64,000 nt of DNA, from positions 186,001 through 250,000 of the forward strand of contig CAWFHN010000011.1 in NCBI GenBank assembly GCA_963815665.1, given 5' to 3'. The stretch comes from DASUPK01 sp963815665 (GTDB lineage: Bacteria > Actinomycetota > Thermoleophilia > Solirubrobacterales > 70-9). The number at the start of each line of letters is the position of its first letter. Position 1 is the stretch's first letter. Of the stretch, positions 7,411 to 16,155 are shown piece after piece. The position numbers and the translations under genes were made by a program. Under the pieces are notes generated by a model. It was given only the letters and a program-made list of their open reading frames with translations, was not told the origin of the DNA and did not search any database.

Positions 7411-9359
7411 GCGCCGGCCTTCTGTTAGCGGCTGCCTTCCTGACGGTCCCTACGGCGCTCGCCGCCGGAACCCAGTACGTCGACTGCGGCGCCTCGCCGA
7501 GTGGACCGGACGGGAGCCTGCAGCACCCGTGGACGACGCTCGCCGATGCCTCGGTGCCGCCCCTCACCCCGGGATCCCAGCTCCTCCTGAAGCGGGGCAC
7601 CTCCTGCGACGGAACGCTCGCGCCCACCGGCTCGGGGAGCGCCGGCGCTCCGGCGCTGATCGGCGCCTACGGTAGCGGGGCACTGCCGCAGATCGTCGGC
7701 GGCGGCGAGGATGCGGTTCGCCTCGAGAACACGAGCCACACCGTGCTGGAGGACCTCGAGATCACCAACCCGGCGGACAACACGGACCGGCGGCGGGGCG
7801 TCCACCTGCTGGCCACGGGCGAGACCGTGACCGGTCTGACCGTGCGGGACCTTCAGATTCACGACGTCGACGGGAACCTCGAGACCTTTTTCGGGGGCAG
7901 CGGGGGCATCCAGGCGGATGCGAGCTATGGCCCCGGTGTTGGGCGCTTCGATGGGCTTTCGATCGAGTCGAGCACGATCGAGCAGGTGAGCAGAGAGGGG
8001 ATCTACATCGACGGCGTCAGCGACGGAGTCCGGCCCCTGGCGGGCCAGCCCTGGCCGGAGGCATCGACGAATGTGCGGATCACAGGCAACCGAATCGCTC
8101 ACCTGGCCGGTGACGGCATCGTCACCTTGGGAACCGACGGTGCCCTGGTGTCGAACAACGTGGTCAGCGATGGAAACCTTGCGGGGCGGCCCCCTGGCTC
8201 CGCAGGGGGCGAGGTTTGCAACGCGGGAATCTGGGCCTTGCAGGCGAACCGGACGACGATCGAGCACAACGAGGTCTTCGCGATGAACCTCAACGGCTGC
8301 GACGGCACGGGGTTCGACATCGACCGCCACCAGGACGGGACGGTCGTCCAATACAACTACAGCCACGACAACGGCGGGGGCTTCCTCCTGCTCTGCACGG
8401 AGGACGAGACGCGAAGGGCCCAGGTCCGCTTCAACCTGAGCGTCGACGATCGGTTCATGCTGCACAGCGTCCCGTGCGCCTCATCCGGCTCCTACACGGG
8501 GGTCAGGATCTACAACAACACCATCGTCGCGCCGGATCCCGGCTTCGCGAAGCTCGGGACTCCGTCCACCCAGCTCTACGGTCCCGCGAGCCTGACCTTC
8601 TTCGACAACGTCGTCGCTGCGACCGGTGCGGCCTCGGGGTTCGAGTGCGCGCCCGCCTGCATTCACAACCTCTTCTGGCACGTCCCCCCGGTCGGGACGC
8701 ACAACGTCACTGGCGATCCGCGATTCCTGGACCCGAGCCGCCGTGGCACTCCCGACACACCGCAGGGCTTCCGGCTGCTCGCCGGCTCGCCGGCGCTCGG
8801 CGCAGGTGCCCCTATTCCCGCGGGCGCGAGGTCCGACTACTTCGGCAACCCGATCGATCGCTCCGTCGCGGCGAACATCGGCTTCGACCAGGGGAAGCCG
8901 ACGCCGATAGTGGGCTCAGCGGCCGGCGCGGTGGCCGGCGCGGTGGCCGCGGCGCCCGAGCTGCGCGACCTCAGCATGCACCCGCGCCGCTTCCGCCCCG
9001 CCGGTGGTCACGGTGCGAGCGTCGCGCGCCGCCGGGGCTCCAACCTGACCTTCGTCCTCGACTCCGCGGCCACCGTCGACTTCACTGTGCTCCGCATCAC
9101 CAGAAAGGCTCGCCGGAACCTGAGGAGGAGTGCCCGCCGCAAGCGGGTGCGGCGGGTCGGCGCCTTCGCCCTCGCGGGGCAGGCGGGCCGCAACCGGCAT
9201 CGCTTTACCGGCCGGATCCACCACCGGCCGCTCCGGCCCGGCCGCTACAGGCTGCGGGCCGTCGCCGCCAGGAACGGCCTCAGCGGCCCGCAGCAGACGG
9301 TCGGCTTCCGGGTTTCCGGACCTGTGAGCTCGTCGCGGTCAAGAGCGGTTCCTCGATAG
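7377..9359 (+). CDS. Secreted right-handed parallel beta-helix protein with basic Ig-like C-terminal domain
   Basis: 660 residues from GTG at 7377, inside the hypB coding sequence. A signal peptide (residues 1-30, hydrophobic LGAGLLLAAAFLTVPTALAA) precedes a long region of short beta-strand repeats rich in N, G and D (for example VRITGNRIAHLAGDGIV, LVSNNVVSDGN), typical of pectate-lyase-like beta-helices. Residues about 530-655 are basic and end in RPGRYRLRAVAARNGLSG, an Ig-like tail that recurs in Thermoleophilia secreted proteins. It probably binds or cleaves polysaccharide outside the cell; no catalytic residues could be assigned. The last codons run into a hypB-derived remnant, so the C-terminus may be artificial. 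Confidence 0.82.
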   Translation: MARAASRCIQLGAGLLLAAAFLTVPTALAAGTQYVDCGASPSGPDGSLQHPWTTLADASVPPLTPGSQLLLKRGTSCDGTLAPTGSGSAGAPALIGAYGSGALPQIVGGGEDAVRLENTSHTVLEDLEITNPADNTDRRRGVHLLATGETVTGLTVRDLQIHDVDGNLETFFGGSGGIQADASYGPGVGRFDGLSIESSTIEQVSREGIYIDGVSDGVRPLAGQPWPEASTNVRITGNRIAHLAGDGIVTLGTDGALVSNNVVSDGNLAGRPPGSAGGEVCNAGIWALQANRTTIEHNEVFAMNLNGCDGTGFDIDRHQDGTVVQYNYSHDNGGGFLLLCTEDETRRAQVRFNLSVDDRFMLHSVPCASSGSYTGVRIYNNTIVAPDPGFAKLGTPSTQLYGPASLTFFDNVVAATGAASGFECAPACIHNLFWHVPPVGTHNVTGDPRFLDPSRRGTPDTPQGFRLLAGSPALGAGAPIPAGARSDYFGNPIDRSVAANIGFDQGKPTPIVGSAAGAVAGAVAAAPELRDLSMHPRRFRPAGGHGASVARRRGSNLTFVLDSAATVDFTVLRITRKARRNLRRSARRKRVRRVGAFALAGQAGRNRHRFTGRIHHRPLRPGRYRLRAVAARNGLSGPQQTVGFRVSGPVSSSRSRAVPR

Positions 9360-9440
9360 CCTCGACCAAGTGAACCCCGGGGTTGAGACCCTTCAGGTCA
9401 GCGCCCGCACGGGCGAGGGAATCGGCGCCTGGCGGATCGG
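9311..9440 (+). pseudogene. Remnant of a second hypB 3' end
   Basis: The DNA from about 9311 aligns by eye with the 3' end of hypB (from about 7224). It encodes FRTCELVAVK and, after a deletion of about 40 bases relative to hypB and a frame change, ERFLDSLDQVNPGVETLQ and SARTGEGIGAWR, against hypB's FRTCELVVIN, ERFLENLDRVKPGAETLQ and SARGGEGLEVW. The similarity is clear but diverged. The remnant has no start, and its first part is now translated as the tail of the beta-helix protein. It marks an old duplication or a displaced hypB end. Confidence 0.85.
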
Positions 9441-9487
9441 TGTTCAGCACGGATGCGAGGGCGTCCCTCGGGGGGCACCGTAGGGGC

Positions 9488-9895
9488 ATGGAAGGTTCCG
9501 AGCTACATCCCGAGGACGTGGTGGATCTCGGCGAGCGACGCCTCGAGGGAGACGGCCAGCTTCGCTCCCAGATCTCGGCGGAGATCGTCGGCCTCTACAA
9601 GCGCCACCACGGCAAGGGCCCGGTCCGCTGCCGCACCTACCTGGAGCCGAACCTGGTGCTCGTCGTCCTGGGCGAGGGCTACACCGCCGCCGAGCAGACC
9701 CTGTTCGAGGCGGGCAAGTGGTACGAGGTTCGCGAGGCCCGACAGCAATGGCAGGACTCGATGCAGGTCCGCTTCGTCGAGGCGATCGAGCGGCTGACCG
9801 GCCGCAAGGTCACGGCGTTCCTGAGCGCCAATCACCAGAGCCCGGATCTCGCGGTGGAGATGTTCGTGCTCGAAGGCGAGCCGGCGGAGCAATAG
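9488..9895 (+). CDS. DUF2294 family protein
   Basis: 135 residues from ATG 9488; an upstream in-frame extension reads through the hypB remnant and is not credible. The conserved DUF2294 pattern is visible: SQISAEIVGLYKRHHGKGP, then LEPNLVLVVLGEGYTAAEQ, a basic/aromatic helix (REARQQWQDSM), and TGRKVTAFLSANHQSPDLA before a final VEMFVLE strand. The family has no established biochemical function. There are no membrane segments or signal peptide, so it should be cytosolic. Its 3' end overlaps the convergent MMPL transporter gene by 86 bases. Confidence 0.8.
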   Translation: MEGSELHPEDVVDLGERRLEGDGQLRSQISAEIVGLYKRHHGKGPVRCRTYLEPNLVLVVLGEGYTAAEQTLFEAGKWYEVREARQQWQDSMQVRFVEAIERLTGRKVTAFLSANHQSPDLAVEMFVLEGEPAEQ

Positions 9896-12098
9896 ACAGC
9901 CCGCCGCCTGCTGGGCGCTCGTCGCTGGGCCGCTCGCCGCCGAGGTGGGGCAGCCACTCGAGCCAGCTGGGCAGGTACCAGTTCCGGTCCCCGAGCAGCT
10001 TCATCGTCGCCGGCACCAGCACCGCCCGGATGATGGTCGCGTCGATGAACACGGCCACCGCGAGGCCGACGCCCATCATCTTGAAGTCGATCATCCCGAG
10101 CGTCGCGAAGATCGCGAACACGGCGACCATCACGATCGCGGCGCTGGTGACGACGCCGGCCGTGGCCTTCAGCGCGTGCGAGACCGCGTCGGCGCTGGAG
10201 CGCCCCTCGTCGTGGGACTCGCGCACCCGGCTAAGGATCAGCACGTGGTAATCCATCGACAGGCCGAAGAGGATCACGAAGAGGAAGAGCGGCAGCCACG
10301 CGGTGACGCCTCCGATCGAGTGGAAGCCGAGCAGGGACTCGAGGTTGCCCTTCTGGAAGATCAGCACCAGGACGCCGTAGGCCGCGCCGACCGAGAGTAG
10401 GTTGAGCAGGATCGCGGTGATCGGGATGACGATCGACCGGAAGGTCAGGAGCAGCAGCAGGAACGCCAGGGTGAGCACGAAGGCGAAGACGATCGGGGCG
10501 TGGGCCTTCATCGAGTCGTTGAAGTCGCGCGAGCCGGCTGTGAGCCCGGTGGTCCGGACCTCGACTCCCGGCACGTTCGCGACGGTCGCCGGAATCAGCT
10601 GATTGCGGAGCGTGTCGAGGGCGCGGTTGGACGCGGCGTCGGTCCCCTTGCCGGCCAGGGGGATTCGCACGATTGCGGCCTCATGCGATGAGCTCACCTG
10701 GGTCGGGAGGGCGCGGCCCATCTCCCCGCTGGCGAGCGCCTGCTGCTCGAGCCGGGCGATCGCCGACGTCACCGGGGGCGCCGTGACGTCGGGCGCGGTG
10801 ACCACGACCTCGGCCGGCAGCGGGGCGCCCGGGAAGGCGGCCTGGGCGCGCTGGTAGACCTTCATCACCGGCAGGTCGCGGGGGAGACCCTGCGCTCCCG
10901 ATTCGACGGTGTGGAGCTGGAAGGCGGGAATCGCCAGGGCGACCAGCAGGGCGACGGCGAGGCCGCCCCAGAGGATCGGGCGGCGAATGACTCCGTCGAC
11001 GATCGCGCCCCAGAATCGCGACTCGCCATTGCCACTGCTGAGCCGGTGCAGGAAGGGGATCCGCCCCCGGTCGACGCGCTCGCCGAGCATCGCGATCACC
11101 GCGGGCAGGACGGTCAACGAGCCGACGATGGCGATGCCGACGACGAGGACGGTGCCGACGCCGAAGGAGATGAAGGTCGGCGACCCCATCAGGAACATGC
11201 CGCACATCGCGGCCATCACGGTGAGGCCGGAGACCAGCACGGCGCGGCCGGAGGTTGCCGCCGTGACGGCGAGCGCCTCCTCGGGCCCGCGCCCGCGGGC
11301 GCGTTCCTCACGGAAGCGGCGCAGGTAGAAGAGCGAGTAGTCGACTCCGACCGCCAGGCCGATCAGCAGGATCACCGAGTTGATCGACTCGTCGACGTGC
11401 ACGGCGTGGCTGAAGACGGCCGTGATCCCCAGCGCCGAGAAGACCGCCGTGATGGCCAGCAACAGCGGTACGCCCGCTGCGACGAGCGTGCCGAAGGCGA
11501 TCAGCAGGATCAGCAGCGTCACCGGAAGCGAGGTGAACTCGGCCTTCTGGAAGTCGTCGGTGATCCGCTTGTTGATCGCCTTGTCGATGCTGCCGTCGCC
11601 GAACTGACCGATGCTCAGCGCCGGGTGGGCGCGCTGTACCGCGGCGGTCGCCGCCAGCGAGGGGACGACGAGATCCTGTGCATTGTCCAGGGGGCCGTCG
11701 AGGTTGAAGGTGACGATGGAGGAGTGGCCGTCGCCGGAGACCTGACCCGTGCTGGAGGGATCGAGCGGGGACTTGACGCGGATGACGTGCGCCGTGCGGG
11801 AGAGACGAGCGACGGCATCGCCGATCGCGGCCGTCGCGCCTGGCGCGTTCCAGGCCCCATGCGGGTTCTGGATCAGCACCTGCTCGCTGGCCTGCTCGCT
11901 CGGAAACTGCTGGGCGACGATGCGGTCGGCGGCTCGGGACTGGCCCACGCCCTGGTCCTGGCGCTTCTGCGTCACCGTGCCGGTCGCGCTGCCGAGCGCG
12001 TAGGCGACCAGCACGAAGCCGAGCCAGCCGAACACGGCGGTCTTGCGATGGGTCGCGCTCCAGCGACCCATCCGTGCGGTGAAGTTCTCGCGGGGCAT
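9810..12098 (-). CDS. MMPL/RND-superfamily membrane transporter
   Basis: 762 residues with the MMPL architecture: an N-terminal membrane helix (TAVFGWLGFVLVAYALG), a first large extracytoplasmic loop, five or six helices including ILLIGLAVGVDYSLFYLRR, a second loop, and a second helix block containing VILFGLSMDYHVLILSR. The VDYSLF and SMDYHV segments are the paired conserved Asp-Tyr motifs thought to couple to proton flow. Members export lipids or hydrophobic drugs. The start MPREN is nearly the same as the MPRER start of the MFS gene upstream, and both genes share an element in their 5' regions. No periplasmic adaptor gene is present. Confidence 0.9.
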   Translation of the reverse strand: MPRENFTARMGRWSATHRKTAVFGWLGFVLVAYALGSATGTVTQKRQDQGVGQSRAADRIVAQQFPSEQASEQVLIQNPHGAWNAPGATAAIGDAVARLSRTAHVIRVKSPLDPSSTGQVSGDGHSSIVTFNLDGPLDNAQDLVVPSLAATAAVQRAHPALSIGQFGDGSIDKAINKRITDDFQKAEFTSLPVTLLILLIAFGTLVAAGVPLLLAITAVFSALGITAVFSHAVHVDESINSVILLIGLAVGVDYSLFYLRRFREERARGRGPEEALAVTAATSGRAVLVSGLTVMAAMCGMFLMGSPTFISFGVGTVLVVGIAIVGSLTVLPAVIAMLGERVDRGRIPFLHRLSSGNGESRFWGAIVDGVIRRPILWGGLAVALLVALAIPAFQLHTVESGAQGLPRDLPVMKVYQRAQAAFPGAPLPAEVVVTAPDVTAPPVTSAIARLEQQALASGEMGRALPTQVSSSHEAAIVRIPLAGKGTDAASNRALDTLRNQLIPATVANVPGVEVRTTGLTAGSRDFNDSMKAHAPIVFAFVLTLAFLLLLLTFRSIVIPITAILLNLLSVGAAYGVLVLIFQKGNLESLLGFHSIGGVTAWLPLFLFVILFGLSMDYHVLILSRVRESHDEGRSSADAVSHALKATAGVVTSAAIVMVAVFAIFATLGMIDFKMMGVGLAVAVFIDATIIRAVLVPATMKLLGDRNWYLPSWLEWLPHLGGERPSDERPAGGGLSIAPPARLRARTSPPRDPGSGDWRSGTP

Positions 12099-12137
12099 CG
12101 GCCGTGTCAGTGTCCTTGGCGCCGGCTAGCGCAACAT

Positions 12138-12177
12138 CGGTGCTCACGCACGGAGCCGCACTGTGGCGAACTACGTA
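12138..12177. promoter_or_regulatory. Operator-like element upstream of the MMPL gene
   Basis: The element lies 40-80 bp upstream of the MMPL start. It contains CGGTGCTC (12138-12145), GGAGCCGC (12152-12159) and TGTGGCGAACTACGTA (12162-12177), the last including the palindrome CTACGTAG. The same half-motifs occur just upstream of the MFS start, and the 16-base TGTGGCGAACTACGTA recurs exactly at 37660-37675 upstream of PEP synthase. A shared regulator is inferred; the binding protein is unknown. The right edge overlaps the MFS stop codon. Confidence 0.45.
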
Positions 12178-13823
12178 GGCGTCGGGACGCCCTCGGGCGT
12201 CTCCGGGCGCTCCGGGACGGTCGGCGGGGGAATCGGATGCTTGCTGTCGCCGGGAGGTGGTTCGGGTGCCTCGCCGGCGACTGGCGCTCTGGAGGGCAGG
12301 GCTGCAAGCACGATCAGCGCCGCCACGCCCGCGACGGTCGCCCCGACCCCAACCGAGAGGTGGGCGCCGCTCATGAACGCCGAGCGCGCGCCCGCGGCGA
12401 GCAGGGCGCCGGTGGGCCCGCCCACCGCGGAGGCGACGCCGAGCGCGCCCCCGATCGAGCCCGTGATCGTGTCGAAGGCGCCGGCGGGGACTTGGTGGCC
12501 GGCCAGCATCCCGGTCAGCCGGTCCTGGTAGCGGGCGTTGAGCATGCTCCCGATCACCGCGACGCCCAGGGCGCCGCCGACCTGGATGGCGACGACGTAG
12601 GTCGCGGAGCCGACGCCGGCGTCGCGGCGGGGGAGGGAGCCGAGGACGGAGTCGGCGGCGGTCGGCATCAGCAGGCCGGCCCCGAACCCGAGCAGCAGCA
12701 TCCCCGGCAGAACGTCGGCGTAGGTCGCGGAGACCGTGGACGCCGCCGAGATCATCCACAGCCCGCCGGTGATCGCCGCCAGCCCGGCCGCCGCGGTCAG
12801 CTTGCTGCCGATCGCTCGCACGACGAGCGTCGAGAGTGGGGCGGCCGCGGCCAGCACCGCCGCCGTCGGCAGGATGCGGACGCCGGCCTCGAGCGGCGAG
12901 AGGCCGAGGTCGAACTGCAGGAACTGGGTCAGCACGAAGACCGCCCCGAACAGCGCGAAGAGACCGAGCGCGACCCCGATGACTGCCACGGAGAAGCGCC
13001 GGGAGCGGAAGAAGGAGAGCTTCAGCATCGGGTGGGTGCTGCGGGCCTCCCAGACGACGAACGCCCCGATCGCGACGAGGCCGCAGGTGCCGACCGCGAG
13101 CACGCTCGCCGATCCCCAGCCGCGTGTCGGCGCCTCGATGATCGCCCAGAGCAACAGGCCGAGCCCGAGCATCGAGAGCAGCGCGCCGCCCGGATCCGAT
13201 CGGGGCGCCGCGCCGTTCTTCGACTCCGGCACCAGCCACATCGCCGCGACGCCGCCGAGCAGCACCACGGGCACGTTCACGAAGAACACGGAGCCCCACC
13301 AGAACCACGAAAGCAGCAGCCCGCCCGCCAGCGGGCCGATCGCCAGGCCGACCCCCATGGCGCCGCCCCAGATCCCGACGGCCTTGGCCCGTTCGCCGGG
13401 CTCGCGAAAGACGTTGTCGAGGATCGAGAGGCCGGCGGGGATCATCATCGCCGCGCCGGCGCCCATCAGCCCGCGCCAGGCGATCAGGAGATTCACCGAG
13501 CCCGAGAAGGCCGCGCCCAGCGAGCCGACCGCGAAGACGGCGAGGCCGGCGATGAAGAGACGCTTGCGGCCGACTCGATCAGCAAGGCTTCCCGCGACGA
13601 GCAGGAGCCCGGCGAAGACCATCGCGTAGACGTCCACGATCCACTGCAGCTCGCTCGAGGTCGCGTGCAGCTTCCTCACGAGGGTCGGCAGCGCGACGTT
13701 GAGGATCGTGCTGTCGACGTTGACGACGAGGACCGCGATGCAGAGCACAGCCAGCACTGCCCAGCGGCGTCGATCCGGCTGGTTCATCGACCCCAACGTA
13801 CGGCCGCCTCGCTCGCGGGGCAT
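12171..13823 (-). CDS. MFS drug efflux transporter, DHA2 (14-TM, EmrB/QacA) type
   Basis: 550 residues. Hydrophobic segments are consistent with 14 helices, and the DHA2 signatures are visible: VNVDSTILNVALPTL in TM1 (motif D1-like), the loop GSLADRVGRKRLF (motif A) and a motif C-like stretch in TM5 around GPLAGGLLLSW. It is expected to export hydrophobic or amphipathic compounds using the proton gradient. Translation may start at 13823 (MPRERGG) or at the internal Met about 12 codons later (MNQPDRRR); the operator-like element favours the second, which would place it about 40 bp upstream. It is followed on the same strand by the MMPL gene. Confidence 0.9.
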   Translation of the reverse strand: MPRERGGRTLGSMNQPDRRRWAVLAVLCIAVLVVNVDSTILNVALPTLVRKLHATSSELQWIVDVYAMVFAGLLLVAGSLADRVGRKRLFIAGLAVFAVGSLGAAFSGSVNLLIAWRGLMGAGAAMMIPAGLSILDNVFREPGERAKAVGIWGGAMGVGLAIGPLAGGLLLSWFWWGSVFFVNVPVVLLGGVAAMWLVPESKNGAAPRSDPGGALLSMLGLGLLLWAIIEAPTRGWGSASVLAVGTCGLVAIGAFVVWEARSTHPMLKLSFFRSRRFSVAVIGVALGLFALFGAVFVLTQFLQFDLGLSPLEAGVRILPTAAVLAAAAPLSTLVVRAIGSKLTAAAGLAAITGGLWMISAASTVSATYADVLPGMLLLGFGAGLLMPTAADSVLGSLPRRDAGVGSATYVVAIQVGGALGVAVIGSMLNARYQDRLTGMLAGHQVPAGAFDTITGSIGGALGVASAVGGPTGALLAAGARSAFMSGAHLSVGVGATVAGVAALIVLAALPSRAPVAGEAPEPPPGDSKHPIPPPTVPERPETPEGVPTPT

Positions 13824-13860
13824 CGGTGCTCGTCACCGAGCCGCCTCAGTGGCGACCACG
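13824..13860. promoter_or_regulatory. Operator-like element upstream of the MFS gene
   Basis: It contains the inverted repeat CGGTG-CTCGT-CACCG (13824-13838), GAGCCGC, and GTGGCGACCACG (13849-13860), in the same order as the element in front of the MMPL gene. The GTGGCGA core is shared with both other copies in the window. Placement directly before an exporter gene suggests a repressor site. Confidence 0.45.
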
Positions 13861-13888
13861 GGTGCCGTTGGGCGTACGGGGGTTGTGG

Positions 13889-14221
13889 CTACCCGCGCGC
13901 CCGCTTGATCGAGCGCAGGACGAGCAGAGCGACGAGGGCGACGATCTGGCCGCCGAGGATCACCCGGTTCAGGTCGAGCGCGGACTCCCAGTACACGTCC
14001 TCGCCGCGGATCACGTAGGCCCCGACCGGCCGGGCGCGGAGGCCGAAGCCGCCACCGCCGCCCGACTTGCCGTCGGGCTCATCGCCGCTGCCCCCGCCGC
14101 CGCCGCCCTGAACCGAGGCCGCCGGGATCACCGTCACCCCGTTGCGCTCGTAGGGCTCGCCGTAGACGCGGCGCACCGTGAGCGACTCGCGTGCCGCGTC
14201 GATCGTCTCCTTCGCATCCAT
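13889..14221 (-). CDS. GerW/YtfJ-family protein
   Basis: 110 residues. The sequence follows the GerW (YtfJ) pattern: an N-terminal helix (IDAARESLTVRRVYGEPYE), NGVTVIPAASVQGG, a glycine-rich loop, FGLRARPVGAYVIRGEDVYW, and a hydrophobic C-terminal segment (VALVALLVLRSI) that could anchor it in the membrane. In Bacillus the family member is needed for spore germination; actinobacterial homologues are widespread in non-sporulating bacteria and their role is unknown. It is transcribed in the same direction as the MFS and MMPL genes, upstream of them. Confidence 0.85.
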   Translation of the reverse strand: MDAKETIDAARESLTVRRVYGEPYERNGVTVIPAASVQGGGGGGSGDEPDGKSGGGGGFGLRARPVGAYVIRGEDVYWESALDLNRVILGGQIVALVALLVLRSIKRARG

Positions 14222-14336
14222 GTCCGTCTCCTCTCGGGGTGGTCACCTTCCCCCAGTGTGACGAGGCCTTGTCGGCGGGCTCGAGCAGGGGGCGACCGCT
14301 CCCGATGGTCTCGGCGGCCGCCCCCGCTCGCCGCGC

Positions 14337-14873
14337 CTACATCCGCCAGCCGTCGACCGCGATGTAGAGCGTGTTGATCCCGTTCGGGTGCACCAGGATC
14401 ACCGGTGACAGGCAGGTCGCAGGCACCATGAACGAGTCGTCCTTGATCCGCGCGTCACCGTCGCGCGAGATCGGGGCCTGATCGGTCGTTTCCGCGGCCA
14501 TCGTGTCCGAGTCGGCGCCGCAATACAGCGAGGCGCTGATCGTGTTCACCGGCCCCGGGGTGCCGTTCCCGGGCGCGACCGGAATCACCAGGCCCCTGAC
14601 CCGCAGGTCCAGCCTGCCGCGGTCGCTGAGGCGCACACTGCCCTCCCTCAGGACCCAGGGCGCACCACCCGCGGCGACGCCGTGGAACATCGGATCGGTC
14701 GGCACCGACGGCGCGAGCGACTCCCTGATCAGCTGCCCGCCGTGACCCTTGCCGTGCTCCCGCCCGTGGCCGTCGTGCCCGAGCGCGCTGAGCGCACCGA
14801 TCGCGAGAGCGCTCGCGAGCGCCGCCAGTGCGGCGACGAAGACCGTGATCGGAACCCGTTTCGGAATTCGCAT
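14337..14873 (-). CDS. Secreted protein of unknown function
   Basis: 178 residues from ATG 14873, chosen because a strong AGGAGGG ribosome-binding site lies about 6 bases upstream; the longer upstream ORF start has none. A signal peptide (MRIPKRVPITVFVAALAALA, cleavage near ALGHDGHG) is followed by a His/Gly-rich linker (HDGHGREHGKGHGG) that might bind metal, and a compact domain of about 130 residues with two cysteines (LYCGADSD, PATCLSP) that could form a disulphide. I do not recognise the family. Confidence 0.75.
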   Translation of the reverse strand: MRIPKRVPITVFVAALAALASALAIGALSALGHDGHGREHGKGHGGQLIRESLAPSVPTDPMFHGVAAGGAPWVLREGSVRLSDRGRLDLRVRGLVIPVAPGNGTPGPVNTISASLYCGADSDTMAAETTDQAPISRDGDARIKDDSFMVPATCLSPVILVHPNGINTLYIAVDGWRM

Positions 14874-14935
14874 GGTCCGTATCCCTCCTGTAGTTGCCGG
14901 TCTTCTCCCCACAGGGAGCTACGGGCGAGGGACCC

Positions 14936-15160
14936 GAACGGTTTGCGCTATCTGACTCTTCTTCGCCGGCTCTGGCTGGCGATCGCCCACATGATCCCGA
15001 CGGTCACCCTGGTGATCACGATCATCGGCATCCCGCTTGCGCTGGCCAACCTGAAGCTGGTGATGGTGGCGCTGGTGCCATTCGGCCGCGAGGTGTGCCG
15101 ATCGACGAGGCGCGGGCCATGGGCCGCGAGGCTCAGAACATCGACTTCGGGTCGCTGTAG
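14936..15160 (+). pseudogene. Remnant of a YccF-like (DUF307) inner-membrane protein
   Basis: The plus-strand frame encodes LRYLTLLRRLWLAIAHMIP, VITIIGIPLALANLKLVMV and ALVPFGREV, the C-terminal membrane domain of YccF-family proteins. After GREV one base is missing near 15097; the next frame then continues PIDEARAMGREAQNIDFGSL and stops at 15158-15160. The N-terminal YccF domain is absent and there is no start codon, so this is a truncated relic. It occupies most of the 340-base gap between its neighbours. Confidence 0.7.
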
Positions 15161-15253
15161 CTGCCGCTCTCACGCGCAGGGAGGCGCGTCTGTACCGCCG
15201 ATACATGCGGTCTAGCGTTCCCTCCGTTTCGCCTCACATCGCGGCCGCCGATA

Positions 15254-16081
15254 ATGCGAGGTATGCGAGTCGCCAGCTTGTCCGCTCTCACCCTTGGCTT
15301 GCTGCTGAGTGGCTGCGGTGGTGCGGGCGGCACAACCGATCGGACCAACGCCGGGGGGAATGGGCAGACAGGACAGGCGCCAGTTAAGGGGCGATACGCA
15401 CTCATCGTCTCCGCCGACGCCAAGCAGGCAGCTGACCGGCGAGGCATCGACCTGAGCACGCTGGCGTCGCGCGCGCTCGAACGAGTCGGCCGGCAACTTC
15501 CGGGCGGGACGTATCCAACCGTCCCGGTCCTTGTGCATACCGGCACCGGCAAACAGACGATCCCGGAAACGGGCACCAACGGCTTCACAAATCCCACAAA
15601 CGGCGCGATTGACATCACCATCGACCCGGTGAGCAAACTGGGGCTCGCAAGGACGCTGCGCCGCTGGCTTCCGAGCACGATCGCGCATGAAGCGCAAAAC
15701 AGCGCGCGCGTGGTCCACGGGCCGGGGTTCGGGCAGACCCTTTTGGAGTGGATGGTCAGCGAGGGGCTGGCGGACGTCTTCTCATCTGCTGCCTTTCCTG
15801 CCACTCCCACGCTCCCCTGGACTAATGCGCTGACAGCGGACGAGGAGCAAAGATTGTGGCAGCAGGCTCAGCCGAGCCTCAATCAGCCCAACTCAGGAAG
15901 CAGCCGGCTTTATGACCGCTGGTTTTTTGGTGGAGGTGGGATTCCGCGCTGGGCCGGATACACGATCGGCACCCATATCGTCGAGGGTTATCTCGCCCGC
16001 CACCGCGGGGCGCGAATCACCGAAATCTCATTGCTCCCAGCACGCCAGATCCTCGCTGGCAGTGACTACATGCCGAACTAA
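15254..16081 (+). CDS. Lipoprotein resembling DUF2268 putative metallopeptidases
   Basis: 275 residues. The signal peptide ends in the lipobox LLLSGC, so the protein is probably lipid-anchored outside. The mature part has features of DUF2268 proteins: a beta-rich N-terminal half (VPVLVHTGTG, GAIDITIDP), a helix carrying STIAHEAQNSARV, EWMVSEGLADVFSS and a late helix IGTHIVEGYLARH. The usual HExxH zinc motif reads HEAQN here, so the second His is replaced and peptidase activity is doubtful. Local base composition is less GC-rich than its neighbours, suggesting recent acquisition. Two alternative ATGs lie 9 bases apart at the start. Confidence 0.65.
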   Translation: MRGMRVASLSALTLGLLLSGCGGAGGTTDRTNAGGNGQTGQAPVKGRYALIVSADAKQAADRRGIDLSTLASRALERVGRQLPGGTYPTVPVLVHTGTGKQTIPETGTNGFTNPTNGAIDITIDPVSKLGLARTLRRWLPSTIAHEAQNSARVVHGPGFGQTLLEWMVSEGLADVFSSAAFPATPTLPWTNALTADEEQRLWQQAQPSLNQPNSGSSRLYDRWFFGGGGIPRWAGYTIGTHIVEGYLARHRGARITEISLLPARQILAGSDYMPN

Positions 16082-16155
16082 CGCCCGCGAAATGAGGAAC
16101 CCGTTCGTTTCGATGCCGCTTTGCGCGAGAAGCAGTAGCGCCGAGTTCTGCCTAC

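Noticed and set aside
7377..9440. A transposon or insertion sequence around the beta-helix gene
   Set aside because: No transposase, terminal inverted repeats or target duplication was seen; the bracketing repeat is coding hypB sequence.
10911..14018. A 1035-codon plus-strand ORF opposite the MMPL and MFS genes
   Set aside because: Its composition (Arg, Asp, Gly, His, Gln) is that of a reverse-strand shadow in high-GC DNA, and the opposite strand encodes two well-conserved transporters.
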